From contig NZ_AP023065.1 of NCBI RefSeq assembly GCF_016593235.1, positions 1,573,649-1,637,648 of the forward strand: a stretch of 64,000 nucleotides of DNA, in the 5' to 3' direction. Of the stretch, positions 20,961 through 30,204 are shown piece by piece. Under the pieces are notes generated by a model that ran no database searches, had not been told where the DNA came from, and saw only the letters and a list, made by a program, of their open reading frames with translations. Within the stretch, counting starts at the first letter, position 1. Each line of letters opens with the position of its first letter. The stretch is from Nitratiruptor sp. YY09-18. Its GTDB lineage: Bacteria > Campylobacterota > Campylobacteria > Campylobacterales > Nitratiruptoraceae. The translations under genes and the position numbers were made by a program.

Positions 20961-22394
20961 TTATTTGAATATATAAAAATCTTGAAATTCCGTCAATAGT
21001 TTACGTTCATTTTTGAGTTTTTGTATCAAATTTAAATAATAATTTCTTTTTTTGCGATCAATTCTATGCAAATCAATAATAATAAAATCGGCTTTATCTA
21101 TCCCTCGAGGCAAAATATATACCACTCTCTTATGCCCCAAATAGGAGTAGTAAAAACCGTTGGGAAATGCGACACTCATATCATAGCGGGCGGGAATCTC
21201 TCGATGGATCGCTTCTTTTATCGCATATGTGCGAGCGGTTGGAATATATCTGTCATATCCATAGTCGTTGATCTTTGTCCAATAAAAATAGCGGCCATTG
21301 GGAGTAGGAGCATATGCCCACGATACGATTAGAGTCAAGAAAAAGAGAAATGCCATGATTATCTTTTCTTGATTGGCCAACCGTTTTAGTATCTGTTTTA
21401 AACCAACGATACCCGCGGCAAAGGTTACGGGGAGAATTGCTGCATGATAGTGATGATATATCATCACCTTTTCTGGCTGAGCGGATAGAAGTGTCATGGC
21501 AAAACCAGGAGTTGCAACAATCAGTAAAGATGGAGCAAAAAGTGATATGATAAGAAATGGTGCAAAAGCTACAAAGATAAAGATGTCTTTATAGATATTA
21601 GTAAAGATGGAGGTAAAAACTTTTAATGGATGAGATAGGATAAAAAGCACCATTTGAGTATAAGAATCTCCCCACTGACGATAGAAAGAGGGAAAAGGAG
21701 AGGCTTGAGTCTGTGGCCATTTTTCCAAAAGTGTATTACTATACCTATAAAAATCCGGACCTATGAAGTGCGTAACGAGATACCATACGACAATACTGGC
21801 TAAAGCTCCAAAAATTGCTACTTTGTATCTCTTGGAAAAAAGAAGATAGAGACTAAAAAACAGAGCTATCAAAACAGCACTCTCCTTTATCGTCCACAAA
21901 ATCGCTATAATGGCAAAAAGTATTATTGTATTGCTCTTTTTTTGCAAGGAAAAATAGAAACCCGCCAAAAGCACAGGCAACAAGAGATGGTCCGTATGAA
22001 AATCCCAAAAAGCTTGATAAAGAACCATAGGATGGAGGAAAAAGCACCAGACCAAAAAGAGTGCCCAAAGCTTTGAGCCAAGCTGCTGTATCGTCAACAG
22101 ATAGACAAAATATCCACTTACCGCGACAGCCAAGGATTGTAAAAAAAGAAGTAAGTAGGGAGATGGTAAAATTTTATAACCCAATCCATACAAAAATAGA
22201 ATTGGGCGAAAATGGTTTTTCAAAAACCAGTAAAAATTGTTCTCTTTTGCAAAAATATATAAAAAATGGTCAAAAACACCAAAATCCCAATAATGAGAAT
22301 GGAGTGTATAGACTTTGAGCATAGGCATAAAAAAGATAAAGAGAAGCTGTAAAATGATCCAAAATTTCAAAAAATTTATAAATTTCGTTTTCAT
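20961..22394 (-). CDS. DUF2079 polytopic membrane protein
   Basis: The 477-residue protein has about 10-12 membrane helices. An early segment with [16 protein letters not shown] and a conserved [14 protein letters not shown] loop match the DUF2079 family, thought to resemble GT-C-type glycosyltransferases. The periplasmic C-terminus ends with a soluble domain (about 395-477). Function is unknown; a role in transferring a lipid-linked sugar is only a fold-level guess. It is a single gene, divergent from mqnD. Confidence 0.75.
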   Translation of the reverse strand: MKTKFINFLKFWIILQLLFIFFMPMLKVYTLHSHYWDFGVFDHFLYIFAKENNFYWFLKNHFRPILFLYGLGYKILPSPYLLLFLQSLAVAVSGYFVYLLTIQQLGSKLWALFLVWCFFLHPMVLYQAFWDFHTDHLLLPVLLAGFYFSLQKKSNTIILFAIIAILWTIKESAVLIALFFSLYLLFSKRYKVAIFGALASIVVWYLVTHFIGPDFYRYSNTLLEKWPQTQASPFPSFYRQWGDSYTQMVLFILSHPLKVFTSIFTNIYKDIFIFVAFAPFLIISLFAPSLLIVATPGFAMTLLSAQPEKVMIYHHYHAAILPVTFAAGIVGLKQILKRLANQEKIIMAFLFFLTLIVSWAYAPTPNGRYFYWTKINDYGYDRYIPTARTYAIKEAIHREIPARYDMSVAFPNGFYYSYLGHKRVVYILPRGIDKADFIIIDLHRIDRKKRNYYLNLIQKLKNERKLLTEFQDFYIFK

Positions 22395-22429
22395 AGATTC
22401 TCCACATCCAAATTTTAATGATATTTTAA

Positions 22430-22435
22430 TATAAT
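22430..22435 (+). promoter_or_regulatory. probable -10 box for mqnD
   Basis: TATAAT lies 21 bp before the TTG start of mqnD, in the short divergent gap after the DUF2079 start. The region before it is very T-rich and no -35 is apparent. The leader would be about 15 nt. Confidence 0.4.
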
Positions 22436-22456
22436 CTACCTCAAAAAGGAGTCTTT

Positions 22457-23323
22457 TTGTCCATCTATACCGTCGCTCATTCGCCCGATGCGGACGATAT
22501 CTTTATGTTCTATGCCATCAAATTTGGCTGGGTAAGCTCAAAAGAACTTCGTTTTACTAATATGGCTCTTGATATTGAAACTCTCAATGAAAAAGCTCTG
22601 GAAAATTTTTACGATATTACAGCTATTAGTTTTGCACTCTATCCAAAAATTCGCAATGAGTATGCACTTTTGCGCACAGCTGTAAGCTTCGGAGAAGGGT
22701 ATGGTCCAAAACTCATTAAAAAAAGAGGAAAAAAACTCAAAAAAAACTTCAAAGTAGGTCTGAGTGGGCGCTATACCACAAACGCCCTCTTTTTTCGCAT
22801 CGCCTATCCTGACGCAAGACCAGTCTATATGAACTTTTTAGATATTGAAAAGGCAGTACTTGATGGCAAGGTCGATGCAGGTGTACTGATCCATGAATCG
22901 ATTCTCGATTTCGATGAAAATTTAGAAGTAGAGCGAGAACTGTGGGATATCTGGGTGGATCTTGCTGGAGATGAACTACCACTGCCGCTTGGTGGGATGG
23001 CGCTTCGCAGATCAATTCCTCTCAATAAAGCGATTGAGGCTGAGCAGATGCTCACAAAAGCTGTAGCAGTGGCTCACAGGCATAAAACACTACTTTCAAA
23101 GATGCTCCTAGAGCGCAATCTTGTACGCATAGATGATGAGCAATTGCAAAGATATCTCGATCTCTATGCAAATGAACACTCGATCACCATGAATGAATTA
23201 CAATATGAAGCTCTCGATAAACTCTTTGCAATTGGCTTTGAGCATGGATACTATGACTGTCCTATAAGAGCACAAGAGTATCTCATCCCAACTGAATATA
23301 CCACACTGCGAGAGTTGCATTGA
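22457..23323 (+). CDS. mqnD: 1,4-dihydroxy-6-naphthoate synthase (futalosine pathway)
   Basis: The 288-residue protein makes the naphthoate ring of menaquinone in the futalosine route, the normal route in Campylobacterota. It has the typical opening VAHSPDADDIFMFYA and the periplasmic-binding-protein-like fold with YGPKLIKK and GLSGRYTTNALFFRI. The start is a TTG; AAAAGGAG sits 5 nt before it and no better start follows before the conserved motif. Its TGA overlaps the TTG of murB. Confidence 0.9.
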   Translation: MSIYTVAHSPDADDIFMFYAIKFGWVSSKELRFTNMALDIETLNEKALENFYDITAISFALYPKIRNEYALLRTAVSFGEGYGPKLIKKRGKKLKKNFKVGLSGRYTTNALFFRIAYPDARPVYMNFLDIEKAVLDGKVDAGVLIHESILDFDENLEVERELWDIWVDLAGDELPLPLGGMALRRSIPLNKAIEAEQMLTKAVAVAHRHKTLLSKMLLERNLVRIDDEQLQRYLDLYANEHSITMNELQYEALDKLFAIGFEHGYYDCPIRAQEYLIPTEYTTLRELH

Positions 23324-24093
23324 AAAAACTCATAGATTTTAGCCGCTATAGCTCTATTAACATCGGTCCAAAGATTGAAGTAGAAGTGATAGAGAGGATT
23401 GATCCTATAAATGAAGAGTTTTTCCTCATAGGCGGAGCAAACAACCTTCTCGTAAGCCCCACTCCACCACCTCTGGCAGTTTTGGGTAAAACCTTTGACT
23501 TTATACGCATAGAAGGCGATGAGCTCATCATTGGTGCAAAAACTTCAACAGGTAAAGTAGTTTCATTTTGCAAAAAACATAATATCGCAGGGTTTGAATT
23601 TTTGAGCAAACTCCCTGGAACTATTGGTGGTGCCATAAAGATGAATGCGGGCGTCAAAGAGTATGAGATCAAAGATCGGCTTTTGTGGATTCGCACTCAC
23701 ATGGGTAAAATCCCAGCTCATAAACTTGGTCTTAAGTATCGCAAAAGCGATATTAAAAACATAATCTATGAAGCTGGCTTCAAAATAGAACCTGGATACA
23801 GCGAAGAGCTTCGTCAAAAACTCCTGCAACTACGCTCCAATCAACCAAAAGAACCAAGTGCTGGAAGCATTTTTAAAAATCCTCCTGGAAATTATGCTGG
23901 TAGACTCATCGAAGCAGTAGGACTCAAAGGTAAACGCATCGGTAATATGGCATGGAGTAGTGTGCATGCCAATTTTTTAGTCAATCTTGGTGGTGGAAGT
24001 TTTGATGAAGCAATGGTATTAATCAATGAAGCAAAAAAACGTGTTTTTGAAAAGTTTGGAATAGCGTTGCAAGAAGAGGTGATTATACTCTAG
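23320..24093 (+). CDS. murB: UDP-N-acetylenolpyruvoylglucosamine reductase
   Basis: The 257-residue FAD enzyme reduces UDP-GlcNAc-enolpyruvate to UDP-MurNAc for peptidoglycan. FAD-binding motifs are IGGANNLLV and KLPGTIGGAIKMNAGV. The catalytic serine is in PSAGSIFKNP, and the last glutamate is in LQEEVIIL. It is the compact form common in this phylum. It starts with TTG in a TTGA overlap with mqnD. Confidence 0.92.
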   Translation: MKKLIDFSRYSSINIGPKIEVEVIERIDPINEEFFLIGGANNLLVSPTPPPLAVLGKTFDFIRIEGDELIIGAKTSTGKVVSFCKKHNIAGFEFLSKLPGTIGGAIKMNAGVKEYEIKDRLLWIRTHMGKIPAHKLGLKYRKSDIKNIIYEAGFKIEPGYSEELRQKLLQLRSNQPKEPSAGSIFKNPPGNYAGRLIEAVGLKGKRIGNMAWSSVHANFLVNLGGGSFDEAMVLINEAKKRVFEKFGIALQEEVIIL

Positions 24094-24129
24094 AGGCCCC
24101 TCCCCCTCTAGAGCAGCGGGGCAAGCCCC
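24088..24129. terminator. bidirectional GC-rich hairpins between murB and tpx
   Basis: A perfect 9-bp inverted repeat, CTCTAGAGG (24088-24096) and CCTCTAGAG (24105-24113), spans the murB stop. A second short hairpin, GGGG (24118-24121) with CCCC (24126-24129), follows. The genes converge here, so the pair could end both transcripts. Neither hairpin has a run of T. Confidence 0.5.
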
Positions 24130-24139
24130 AAGAGACTGC

Positions 24140-24655
24140 TTATGCAGCTGCCGCTTTTTTCGCAGCTTCAAGAGCTTCTTCGTAGTTTGGCTCTTCTGTG
24201 ATTTCAGGAACGAGTTGCTTATAGACAACGTTTCCATTTTTATCAATGATGAAAATTGCTCTAGCAAGGATTCCTTTGAGAGGTCCTTCAGCAATTACAA
24301 CACCATACTTCTCACCAAAATCTCTGTTTCTATAGTCACTTGCAACAGTGAGATTCTCTACACCCTCAGTTGAACAAAATCTCTTACTTGCGAACGGAAG
24401 GTCCATAGAAACAACAGTAACATCTACACCTTCAATATTTGAAGCTTCTTCGTTGAACTTTCTTGTTTCAGTTGCACACACTGGTGTGTCAAGTGAAGGA
24501 ACAACAACAATCATTTGTACTTTGTCTTGTGCACCACCTACTTGCTTTTCTGCCAAGTCAGTTGTTACTACAGTCGCCTCAGGAGCTTTATCTCCTACGT
24601 TTACTTCATTACCTTCCAAATTTACTGGATTTCCTTTTAGTGTAACAGTTGCCAT
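24140..24655 (-). CDS. tpx: thiol peroxidase (Tpx-type peroxiredoxin)
   Basis: The 171-residue protein reduces hydroperoxides with thioredoxin. The peroxidatic cysteine is in SLDTPVCATETRKF and the resolving cysteine in SKRFCSTEGV, so it is an atypical 2-Cys Tpx. GGAGG lies immediately before the start. A 124-bp upstream region holds two TATAAT-like boxes, which suggests strong or dual-start expression. Confidence 0.93.
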   Translation of the reverse strand: MATVTLKGNPVNLEGNEVNVGDKAPEATVVTTDLAEKQVGGAQDKVQMIVVVPSLDTPVCATETRKFNEEASNIEGVDVTVVSMDLPFASKRFCSTEGVENLTVASDYRNRDFGEKYGVVIAEGPLKGILARAIFIIDKNGNVVYKQLVPEITEEPNYEEALEAAKKAAAA

Positions 24656-24755
24656 TGCAACCTCCTTTTTCTCTTTTTTATTTTGGAGCAGATGCTCATA
24701 CGGAAATTATAGCTTAAATAAGACTATTTTTATCTCATTTAGTTTTGGCAGGGTA

Positions 24756-24764
24756 ATTATAGCA
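24756..24764 (-). promoter_or_regulatory. extended -10 element upstream of tpx
   Basis: Read on the minus strand this is TGCTATAAT, about 100 bp before tpx. A second TATAAT (24706-24711, minus strand) lies nearer the gene without the TG extension. Either or both may drive tpx. Confidence 0.5.
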
Positions 24765-24779
24765 CAATATGTTACTTTT

Positions 24780-25769
24780 TTACACAAAGCAGCTGCGAGG
24801 CAAAACTTTGAGATCCTCCATAGCAATAAAATCGCGCCTCCTGTATGCCTCTATTGCTGCACGCCCTATCATTGCTGCATTATCACTACAAAATTCTAAC
24901 TTTGCAAATTCTATTGGGATACGCCGCTTTGCACACTCTTTTTCAAAAGCTTCTCGCAAGGCAAGATTCGCACTCGCCCCACCAACTATTGCAAAGTCAC
25001 TAGGTGTATAGATTTCACACGCTTTTTTTGTCTTTTGTAAAAGATGCGCAATGGCTGCTTTTTGAAAAGATGCTGCAATATCTTCCATATCCTGGCGGCT
25101 AAGGTTTTCCAACTCCCCCAAAGCTAAACGTACTGCATTTTTGAGCCCAGAGTAGCTAAAAGCCAATTTAGAGCTATTTTTAAGCGGAATCGGGAAAGAG
25201 AAACGATCAGGATTTCCTTTTCTTGCTAATTTTTCGATAATTGGCCCACCAGGATAGCCAAGACCCATCATCTTTGCAACTTTGTCAAAGCTCTCACCAA
25301 AACTATCATCAAGGGTAGTTGCCAAGACTTTGAGGTCATTGTAGCCCTTCACATCCAAAATCATCGTATGCCCACCACTCACAAGCAGCACCATCTTCGG
25401 TAGTCTCGCCTCTTGCTCGATGAAGAGCGAGTAGATATGTCCTACAAGATGATTGACCCCAATGAGGGGAACACCTAGAGCTAGATGGAGAGCCTTCGCC
25501 ATCATAACACCTTCCATGAGTGTTACAGAGAGTCCTGGCTCATTTGTCACTGCTACTGCTTTGATATGTGGTAAAAACTCCTTCGCCTCTTCCAAAATCT
25601 TTGGCAAAGCCTCAGCATGGAGACGGCTCGCAAGCTCTGGCACAACCCCTCCATATACGCTATGTGCTAGCTCTTGGGAGATCTTTTTGTGAAAGAGGAG
25701 TTTATAGTCATTGATACGTGTTACAGCGATAGAGCTATCATCGCAACTACTCTCTATACTCAAAATCAT
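24780..25769 (-). CDS. tsaD: tRNA N6-threonylcarbamoyladenosine transferase
   Basis: The 329-residue protein transfers the threonylcarbamoyl group to A37 of ANN-decoding tRNAs. The start [11 protein letters not shown] at 25769 overlaps the previous stop as ATGA and fits the family length; the longer frame does not. Metal-binding histidines are in [10 protein letters not shown], and the ASKH-fold motif VSGGHTMI follows. It is the last gene of the minus-strand operon that begins with rqcH. Confidence 0.95.
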   Translation of the reverse strand: MILSIESSCDDSSIAVTRINDYKLLFHKKISQELAHSVYGGVVPELASRLHAEALPKILEEAKEFLPHIKAVAVTNEPGLSVTLMEGVMMAKALHLALGVPLIGVNHLVGHIYSLFIEQEARLPKMVLLVSGGHTMILDVKGYNDLKVLATTLDDSFGESFDKVAKMMGLGYPGGPIIEKLARKGNPDRFSFPIPLKNSSKLAFSYSGLKNAVRLALGELENLSRQDMEDIAASFQKAAIAHLLQKTKKACEIYTPSDFAIVGGASANLALREAFEKECAKRRIPIEFAKLEFCSDNAAMIGRAAIEAYRRRDFIAMEDLKVLPRSCFV

Positions 25770-26329
25770 AACGGCTCCGATAGTAGACTTTGATCTCTCT
25801 TTGCCCACGCAAGCACCCATGGCCATGCACCATAGCCACTTTTATCATTGATGTGTCCAGCATTTTCTAGTATCAGCATCTCACAATCAAAATGGCGCTG
25901 CAAATCGTGCGCTTCTTCAAGCTTCAAATAGGGATCATTTGTAGAAACTACGAACTGTACCTCTTTGGCAAAGAGTGTTTGAGGAAGGATATGAGGAAAA
26001 AATTGCTTCAAAAGCTCAATATCTGTATTTTTACTCGGAGGTGCTACGAGCATGAGTCGTTCCACCTCATCAATCTCTCCCTCTTCACATAGTGCCATCC
26101 AAACGGTACAAGCAAGTGAATGGCATATAACTGTTGTAGGTTTAAAAGTTTGAAGATGTTTCTTAAATTGTCTCATCCATTTCCCCTTATTTGGATGATG
26201 AGGGTGATGGATGAGTGGAAAACTCACCGTCCCATACTCTTTGGCAAGTTCTCCTGCAAGCCAACTTTGCCAGTGAGGATAGTCACTCCCTCCCCATCCG
26301 TGCAAAAGCAAAAACCTATCCATCTCCAT
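25766..26329 (-). CDS. RBBP9/YdeN-type serine hydrolase
   Basis: The 187-residue alpha/beta hydrolase begins [16 protein letters not shown], characteristic of the RBBP9 group. The nucleophile is in ICHSLAC, the acid in STNDPY, and the histidine in [12 protein letters not shown]. The triad is complete. Its substrate is unknown. It overlaps the coiled-coil gene before it by 14 bp and tsaD after it by 4 bp. A second Met (26323) could be the start. Confidence 0.82.
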   Translation of the reverse strand: MEMDRFLLLHGWGGSDYPHWQSWLAGELAKEYGTVSFPLIHHPHHPNKGKWMRQFKKHLQTFKPTTVICHSLACTVWMALCEEGEIDEVERLMLVAPPSKNTDIELLKQFFPHILPQTLFAKEVQFVVSTNDPYLKLEEAHDLQRHFDCEMLILENAGHINDKSGYGAWPWVLAWAKRDQSLLSEPL

Positions 26330-27044
26330 CCTTTTTCTCCTCTACTTCCGCCTCAATTAGCTCATCTTTATGCTCAATCTCTTTTGGCAGTTCTTTCCTC
26401 TCACCTTTTAATACACCAAGAAGTCTTTGCTCCTGCTCAGGAGTGAGTTTGCCTTCAGCGATAGTATCGATAATCTTATTAGCAATGGCAACTTTTGCTT
26501 CATTCTCTTTGAGACGAAAGTATTTTTCTAAATTGTCATGATAGGCAATAAGTTTGTCTTTTCGTTTTTTGTAAAAATATAAAATAATTAATATGACTAT
26601 TACAAGAAGTAACAGAGCAGCCAAAGAGAGATAGAGAAACTGCTTTTTAAGCTCTATCTCTTTTTGTGCAAGTATTTTTTGATTTTCTAGCTCTATAAGT
26701 TCTTTTTGCCTTTTAAGTTCTAACTCCTTGAGTTTATACTCTTGTTCTATTTTTTGTAACTCTAATGCCTGCTTGGCTTTTATTTTGGCTAATTCTATCT
26801 CTTTTTCCGCCTCGCTTTTGCTCCGTTCTAATGCTAACTGCTCGATCTGCTTTTGCATCTTTGTCAATGCTAGCTCCTTTTGCCTATTGGCCTCCTCTTT
26901 AGCCCTTTGGAGTCGTGCTTCTATACGTGCTTTGCGAGCAGCAAGTTCATCAATATTTTTATTACTTTTTTTTTGGTCTATATTACATCCAACAAATGCA
27001 AACAACACCAAGAGGTATATGAAAAAATTATAAAGTCTTAACAT
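26316..27044 (-). CDS. putative lipoprotein with long coiled coil and internal membrane helix
   Basis: The 242-residue protein has a lipobox FAFVGC (Cys20), an almost unbroken charged coiled coil (about 30-133, many Lys/Glu/Gln/Leu heptads), a strong membrane helix at about 135-158 and a basic stop-transfer KKRKDK. The C-terminal domain is about 80 residues with TPEQEQRLLGVL and an acidic tail. Both a lipid anchor and a transmembrane helix are unusual in one small protein. No known family recognised. It overlaps dxr by 17 bp. Confidence 0.7.
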   Translation of the reverse strand: MLRLYNFFIYLLVLFAFVGCNIDQKKSNKNIDELAARKARIEARLQRAKEEANRQKELALTKMQKQIEQLALERSKSEAEKEIELAKIKAKQALELQKIEQEYKLKELELKRQKELIELENQKILAQKEIELKKQFLYLSLAALLLLVIVILIILYFYKKRKDKLIAYHDNLEKYFRLKENEAKVAIANKIIDTIAEGKLTPEQEQRLLGVLKGERKELPKEIEHKDELIEAEVEEKKDGDG

Positions 27045-28086
27045 ATGCTCTCACCTCAGCATCTATTTTAAAAATATCATCCACAATCTCCACTGTAACA
27101 TCAAACTTCTCAAAAGCATTTATAATAGCCCGAGCAATATCTCCAAAAGCAAAACTTCCTTCCAAAAACCGCTTAATGGCTGCTTCATTGGCAGCATTGA
27201 CCACTACACCTCGCTCAGGATTTGATAATAGCGCATCCTTTATATGCCATATCGGATAGCGATCGTTGTCAATTGATCGAAAAGCTATCTGCATCGTAAG
27301 TGGATCGATAGGCTGAACAATTGGTTTATCAACTCTTCCAAGCAGTGCATATGCAATAGGCAGTCGCATATCGGGCTTGCTTGCATGTAGCATGGTACTT
27401 CCATCTACAAACTCCACAAGAGCATGTATTACTGAGCTTGGCTCTATTATTGCATCTATTGCTTTAGTACCAAAGAGCCAATAAGCTTCCAAGACTTCAA
27501 AGAGTTTGTTAACCATCGTGGCACTATCGATTGTGATCTTTTGTCCCATGCTCCAGTTAGGATGCTTGAGTACATCTTCAAGCTTTGCTTGGGCAATTTT
27601 TTCAAGCGGCCAGTCACGCAGTGCGCCACCACTAGCGGTGATATAAAGTTTTTGCAAAGCAAAGCTATTTTGCAAAAGATACCACAATCCAAAGTGCTCA
27701 CTATCTATAGGAGTAATCTTTGCAATATCGATAAACTTTCCAGCCACTACAAGGCTCTCTTTGTTCGCTAATGCAACACGTTTGCCAAGCTCAATGGCTT
27801 TGAGAGTTGGCCTTAGACCAGTAAAGCCAACAAGTGCATTGACTACAAGAGGGCTCTTTGCCATCTCAAGGGCTTGGAGGATACCATCTTCGCCGTGGAG
27901 TACTACTGGCGCATCAAAATTAGCCCTTTTAGCACTCACTACAATGCGGGGACGAAAGACAGCAACCTGTTTGGCAAGAAGCTCAACATTGTTCCCAGCT
28001 ACGAGCACCTCTACTTCTATACCAAACTCTTTGGCCACATGTAAAGTATTGACTCCAATAGACCCTGTAGAGCCAAGGAGAATCAT
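27028..28086 (-). CDS. dxr: 1-deoxy-D-xylulose 5-phosphate reductoisomerase
   Basis: The 352-residue NADPH enzyme makes MEP in the non-mevalonate isoprenoid pathway. The N-terminus has LLGSTGSIGVNTL. The substrate-site segments ALANKESLVVAG, PIDSEHFGLW, ITASGGALRDW and the HPNWSMGQKITIDSATMVNK stretch are all present. It overlaps cdsA by 4 bp, an arrangement common in bacteria. Confidence 0.97.
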   Translation of the reverse strand: MILLGSTGSIGVNTLHVAKEFGIEVEVLVAGNNVELLAKQVAVFRPRIVVSAKRANFDAPVVLHGEDGILQALEMAKSPLVVNALVGFTGLRPTLKAIELGKRVALANKESLVVAGKFIDIAKITPIDSEHFGLWYLLQNSFALQKLYITASGGALRDWPLEKIAQAKLEDVLKHPNWSMGQKITIDSATMVNKLFEVLEAYWLFGTKAIDAIIEPSSVIHALVEFVDGSTMLHASKPDMRLPIAYALLGRVDKPIVQPIDPLTMQIAFRSIDNDRYPIWHIKDALLSNPERGVVVNAANEAAIKRFLEGSFAFGDIARAIINAFEKFDVTVEIVDDIFKIDAEVRAYVKTL

Positions 28087-28832
28087 AACAATCCTCGTAG
28101 CAAGATCACCATAGCTGGAGCCGCAAAAAGATACCCATCTACCCTATCAAGTATTCCGCCATGTCCTGGTAAGATATTACCACTGTCTTTTACTCCTGCA
28201 CTACGCTTGAGATAACTCTCAAAAAGATCCCCAAAGACTGCTGCAATGGCAGTAAGGAGTGAAATAACGATTCCAAATGGAAGATCTACCAAAATAAGAG
28301 CGTAGTAACTTCCCGCAACTGTTGCTATGAGCACTCCGCCAATGACACCTTCCCACGTCTTTTTAGGTGAAGTCTTACAAAAGGAATGTTTGCCAATTGC
28401 ACGCCCTGTGAAGTAAGCCCCAATATCAGTAAGAGCAACTACAATCACTAGCCATATGAGTGCATCCATCCCAAAATCGTGATAGAGCGCCAACAAAAAC
28501 AAAAATGAAGCAGTTGGATAGAGAAACGGCAAAAACTTTTGCCAATCACGCTCTTGCGTATAAGCTTCATAAGCAGCAAAAATAAGAGCAATGAGGAAAA
28601 AAAGATCATCTGGATTTGGATAAAATGCTGCCACAATCCATATCACTAAAGCCCAAAAATAGAGAGTGTTTCTCTCACTCATTCCATAAAGCTTCAATGC
28701 TTCATAAAATGCAAAGAGATAGATGACACCAAAAAAGAACCAAGTTAATCCAAAACTATCAATCCAAGCTACCAATGCAACAATACCGATGAGAACTGCA
28801 CCTGTTAGGAGGCGTTTTGTAAGCTCACCCAT
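28083..28832 (-). CDS. cdsA: phosphatidate cytidylyltransferase
   Basis: The 249-residue inner-membrane enzyme makes CDP-diacylglycerol. It has about 7 membrane helices and the C-terminal signature KDSGNILPGHGGILDRVDG. I start at the ATG at 28832 because GGAG lies 5 nt before it; the longer frame to 28859 lacks this. dxr follows with a 4-bp overlap. Confidence 0.95.
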   Translation of the reverse strand: MGELTKRLLTGAVLIGIVALVAWIDSFGLTWFFFGVIYLFAFYEALKLYGMSERNTLYFWALVIWIVAAFYPNPDDLFFLIALIFAAYEAYTQERDWQKFLPFLYPTASFLFLLALYHDFGMDALIWLVIVVALTDIGAYFTGRAIGKHSFCKTSPKKTWEGVIGGVLIATVAGSYYALILVDLPFGIVISLLTAIAAVFGDLFESYLKRSAGVKDSGNILPGHGGILDRVDGYLFAAPAMVILLRGLL

Positions 28833-28845
28833 ATAAACTCCTTTT

Positions 28846-30153
28846 TTATATTCTAACACTTAATGTCTTATACTTCACATACTCTACATTTGCCCCCTCT
28901 TTTGGTTTGACATTGCGACGTTGGGTATAGTCGACTTTGTATGACCCAGGATGCTCTACACTAAAGCTAGCACACAGCTTTGCTGCCTGCTCAAGCACAT
29001 CTTGTGGAACATTTTGCTTGTTTGTTGTAATAATCACATGGGCTGAAGGGAGATCTTTGAGATGAAGCCATATATCGCTCGCTTTTGCTTTTTTAAGAAG
29101 CTCCACATTTCCTCTTTTGTTTTTACCAATATACACATCATATCCAGCAATATTGTAGCGCTCATAGTTTTTATCTCTTCTTGCTTCCTTTTTCGCACCT
29201 TTACTAAAGAGTAGTTCAATATCCTCTACCCTCTTGGCGCTACGTACAAGATTTGCCTTTTTATCCAAAAACGCAATCTTTTCTTGCAAATTTTCGCGCT
29301 GTATATGGATATTGGCTGCTTTTTGGCGCAATTTCTTTGCACGCTTAAAAAAAATATCACTCATCATCGCTGGCGTTTTTGCCTCTGTTGGGAGTGAAAA
29401 GTTTATGAAATTTCCTTCAAAATCCTCCCCTTTAAACTCCTTTTGATAGGGCTTGATGCGGTGCAGATTTGCCAAAATAAGCTGTCCCTTTTTCTCCTCT
29501 TCATCCGCTTGGCCCAAAAGATCTTCTTCCTTTTCTAAAGATGCAAGAAGCTTTTGCAGTTTTGCTTTTTGCTTATTGATCTGCAATAGTTTTGCACTTT
29601 TTAAGACACTCAGCCGCTTTGCAAGTTCTTTTTTATAAATATTATGGAGATACTCTTCCATATCATCGATCTCTATCTCACTCTTATCAAGCTTCTTGGG
29701 AGGTGTGAGAGGGTAAAGAGGTTTTCCTGGGCGGATATCTCTATGAAAATCGTGATGGAGGGCTTCTAAAACATATCCCTTCTCATCCAAAATAATCGCA
29801 TTTGCATGACGACCAGTAAATTCAAGCTGTAAAATAGCCGATTCTTCTTTGTAAGAGCCACGCTTTTTGCAATAGATGCGTATAATCTTATCATTACTAT
29901 CTAGCTCAATTTTTTCAATGAAGCTCTTTTTACATTTTTTAGCTAATACCTTATCGAAAGGGGCGTTGTAAAATTTTGTTTTGACAAAATCATCCCGCAT
30001 ATAGATGAGATTTTTACTACGGTTCAAATCAAAAAAAATATCTTTTTTATCAAAGACAGCCCGTAACACATTATCATCAACTCTTGCTATATCGTTAAGA
30101 TGGCGAAATTGCTGTAAATACTTTACAAATGCTCTTAGCTCTTTATATCTCAT
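28846..30153 (-). CDS. NFACT-family ribosome quality-control protein (RqcH/FbpA-like)
   Basis: Starting at MRYKELRAF (30153, with GAGAGG upstream), this 435-residue protein has an NFACT-N domain, a central coiled coil (about 190-330) and a C-terminal NFACT-R domain (from about 335: YDVYIGKNKRGN, KASDIWLHLKDLPSAHVII). These are the features of RqcH, which adds Ala tails to stalled nascent chains on 50S subunits. Older annotation calls it fibronectin-binding protein. It heads the minus-strand operon through tsaD and is divergent from leuC. Confidence 0.85.
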   Translation of the reverse strand: MRYKELRAFVKYLQQFRHLNDIARVDDNVLRAVFDKKDIFFDLNRSKNLIYMRDDFVKTKFYNAPFDKVLAKKCKKSFIEKIELDSNDKIIRIYCKKRGSYKEESAILQLEFTGRHANAIILDEKGYVLEALHHDFHRDIRPGKPLYPLTPPKKLDKSEIEIDDMEEYLHNIYKKELAKRLSVLKSAKLLQINKQKAKLQKLLASLEKEEDLLGQADEEEKKGQLILANLHRIKPYQKEFKGEDFEGNFINFSLPTEAKTPAMMSDIFFKRAKKLRQKAANIHIQRENLQEKIAFLDKKANLVRSAKRVEDIELLFSKGAKKEARRDKNYERYNIAGYDVYIGKNKRGNVELLKKAKASDIWLHLKDLPSAHVIITTNKQNVPQDVLEQAAKLCASFSVEHPGSYKVDYTQRRNVKPKEGANVEYVKYKTLSVRI

Positions 30154-30204
30154 AAGTACCTCTCTTTTTTGATAAAATAGCAAAAACTCTTTTAAAGGCG
30201 CATA

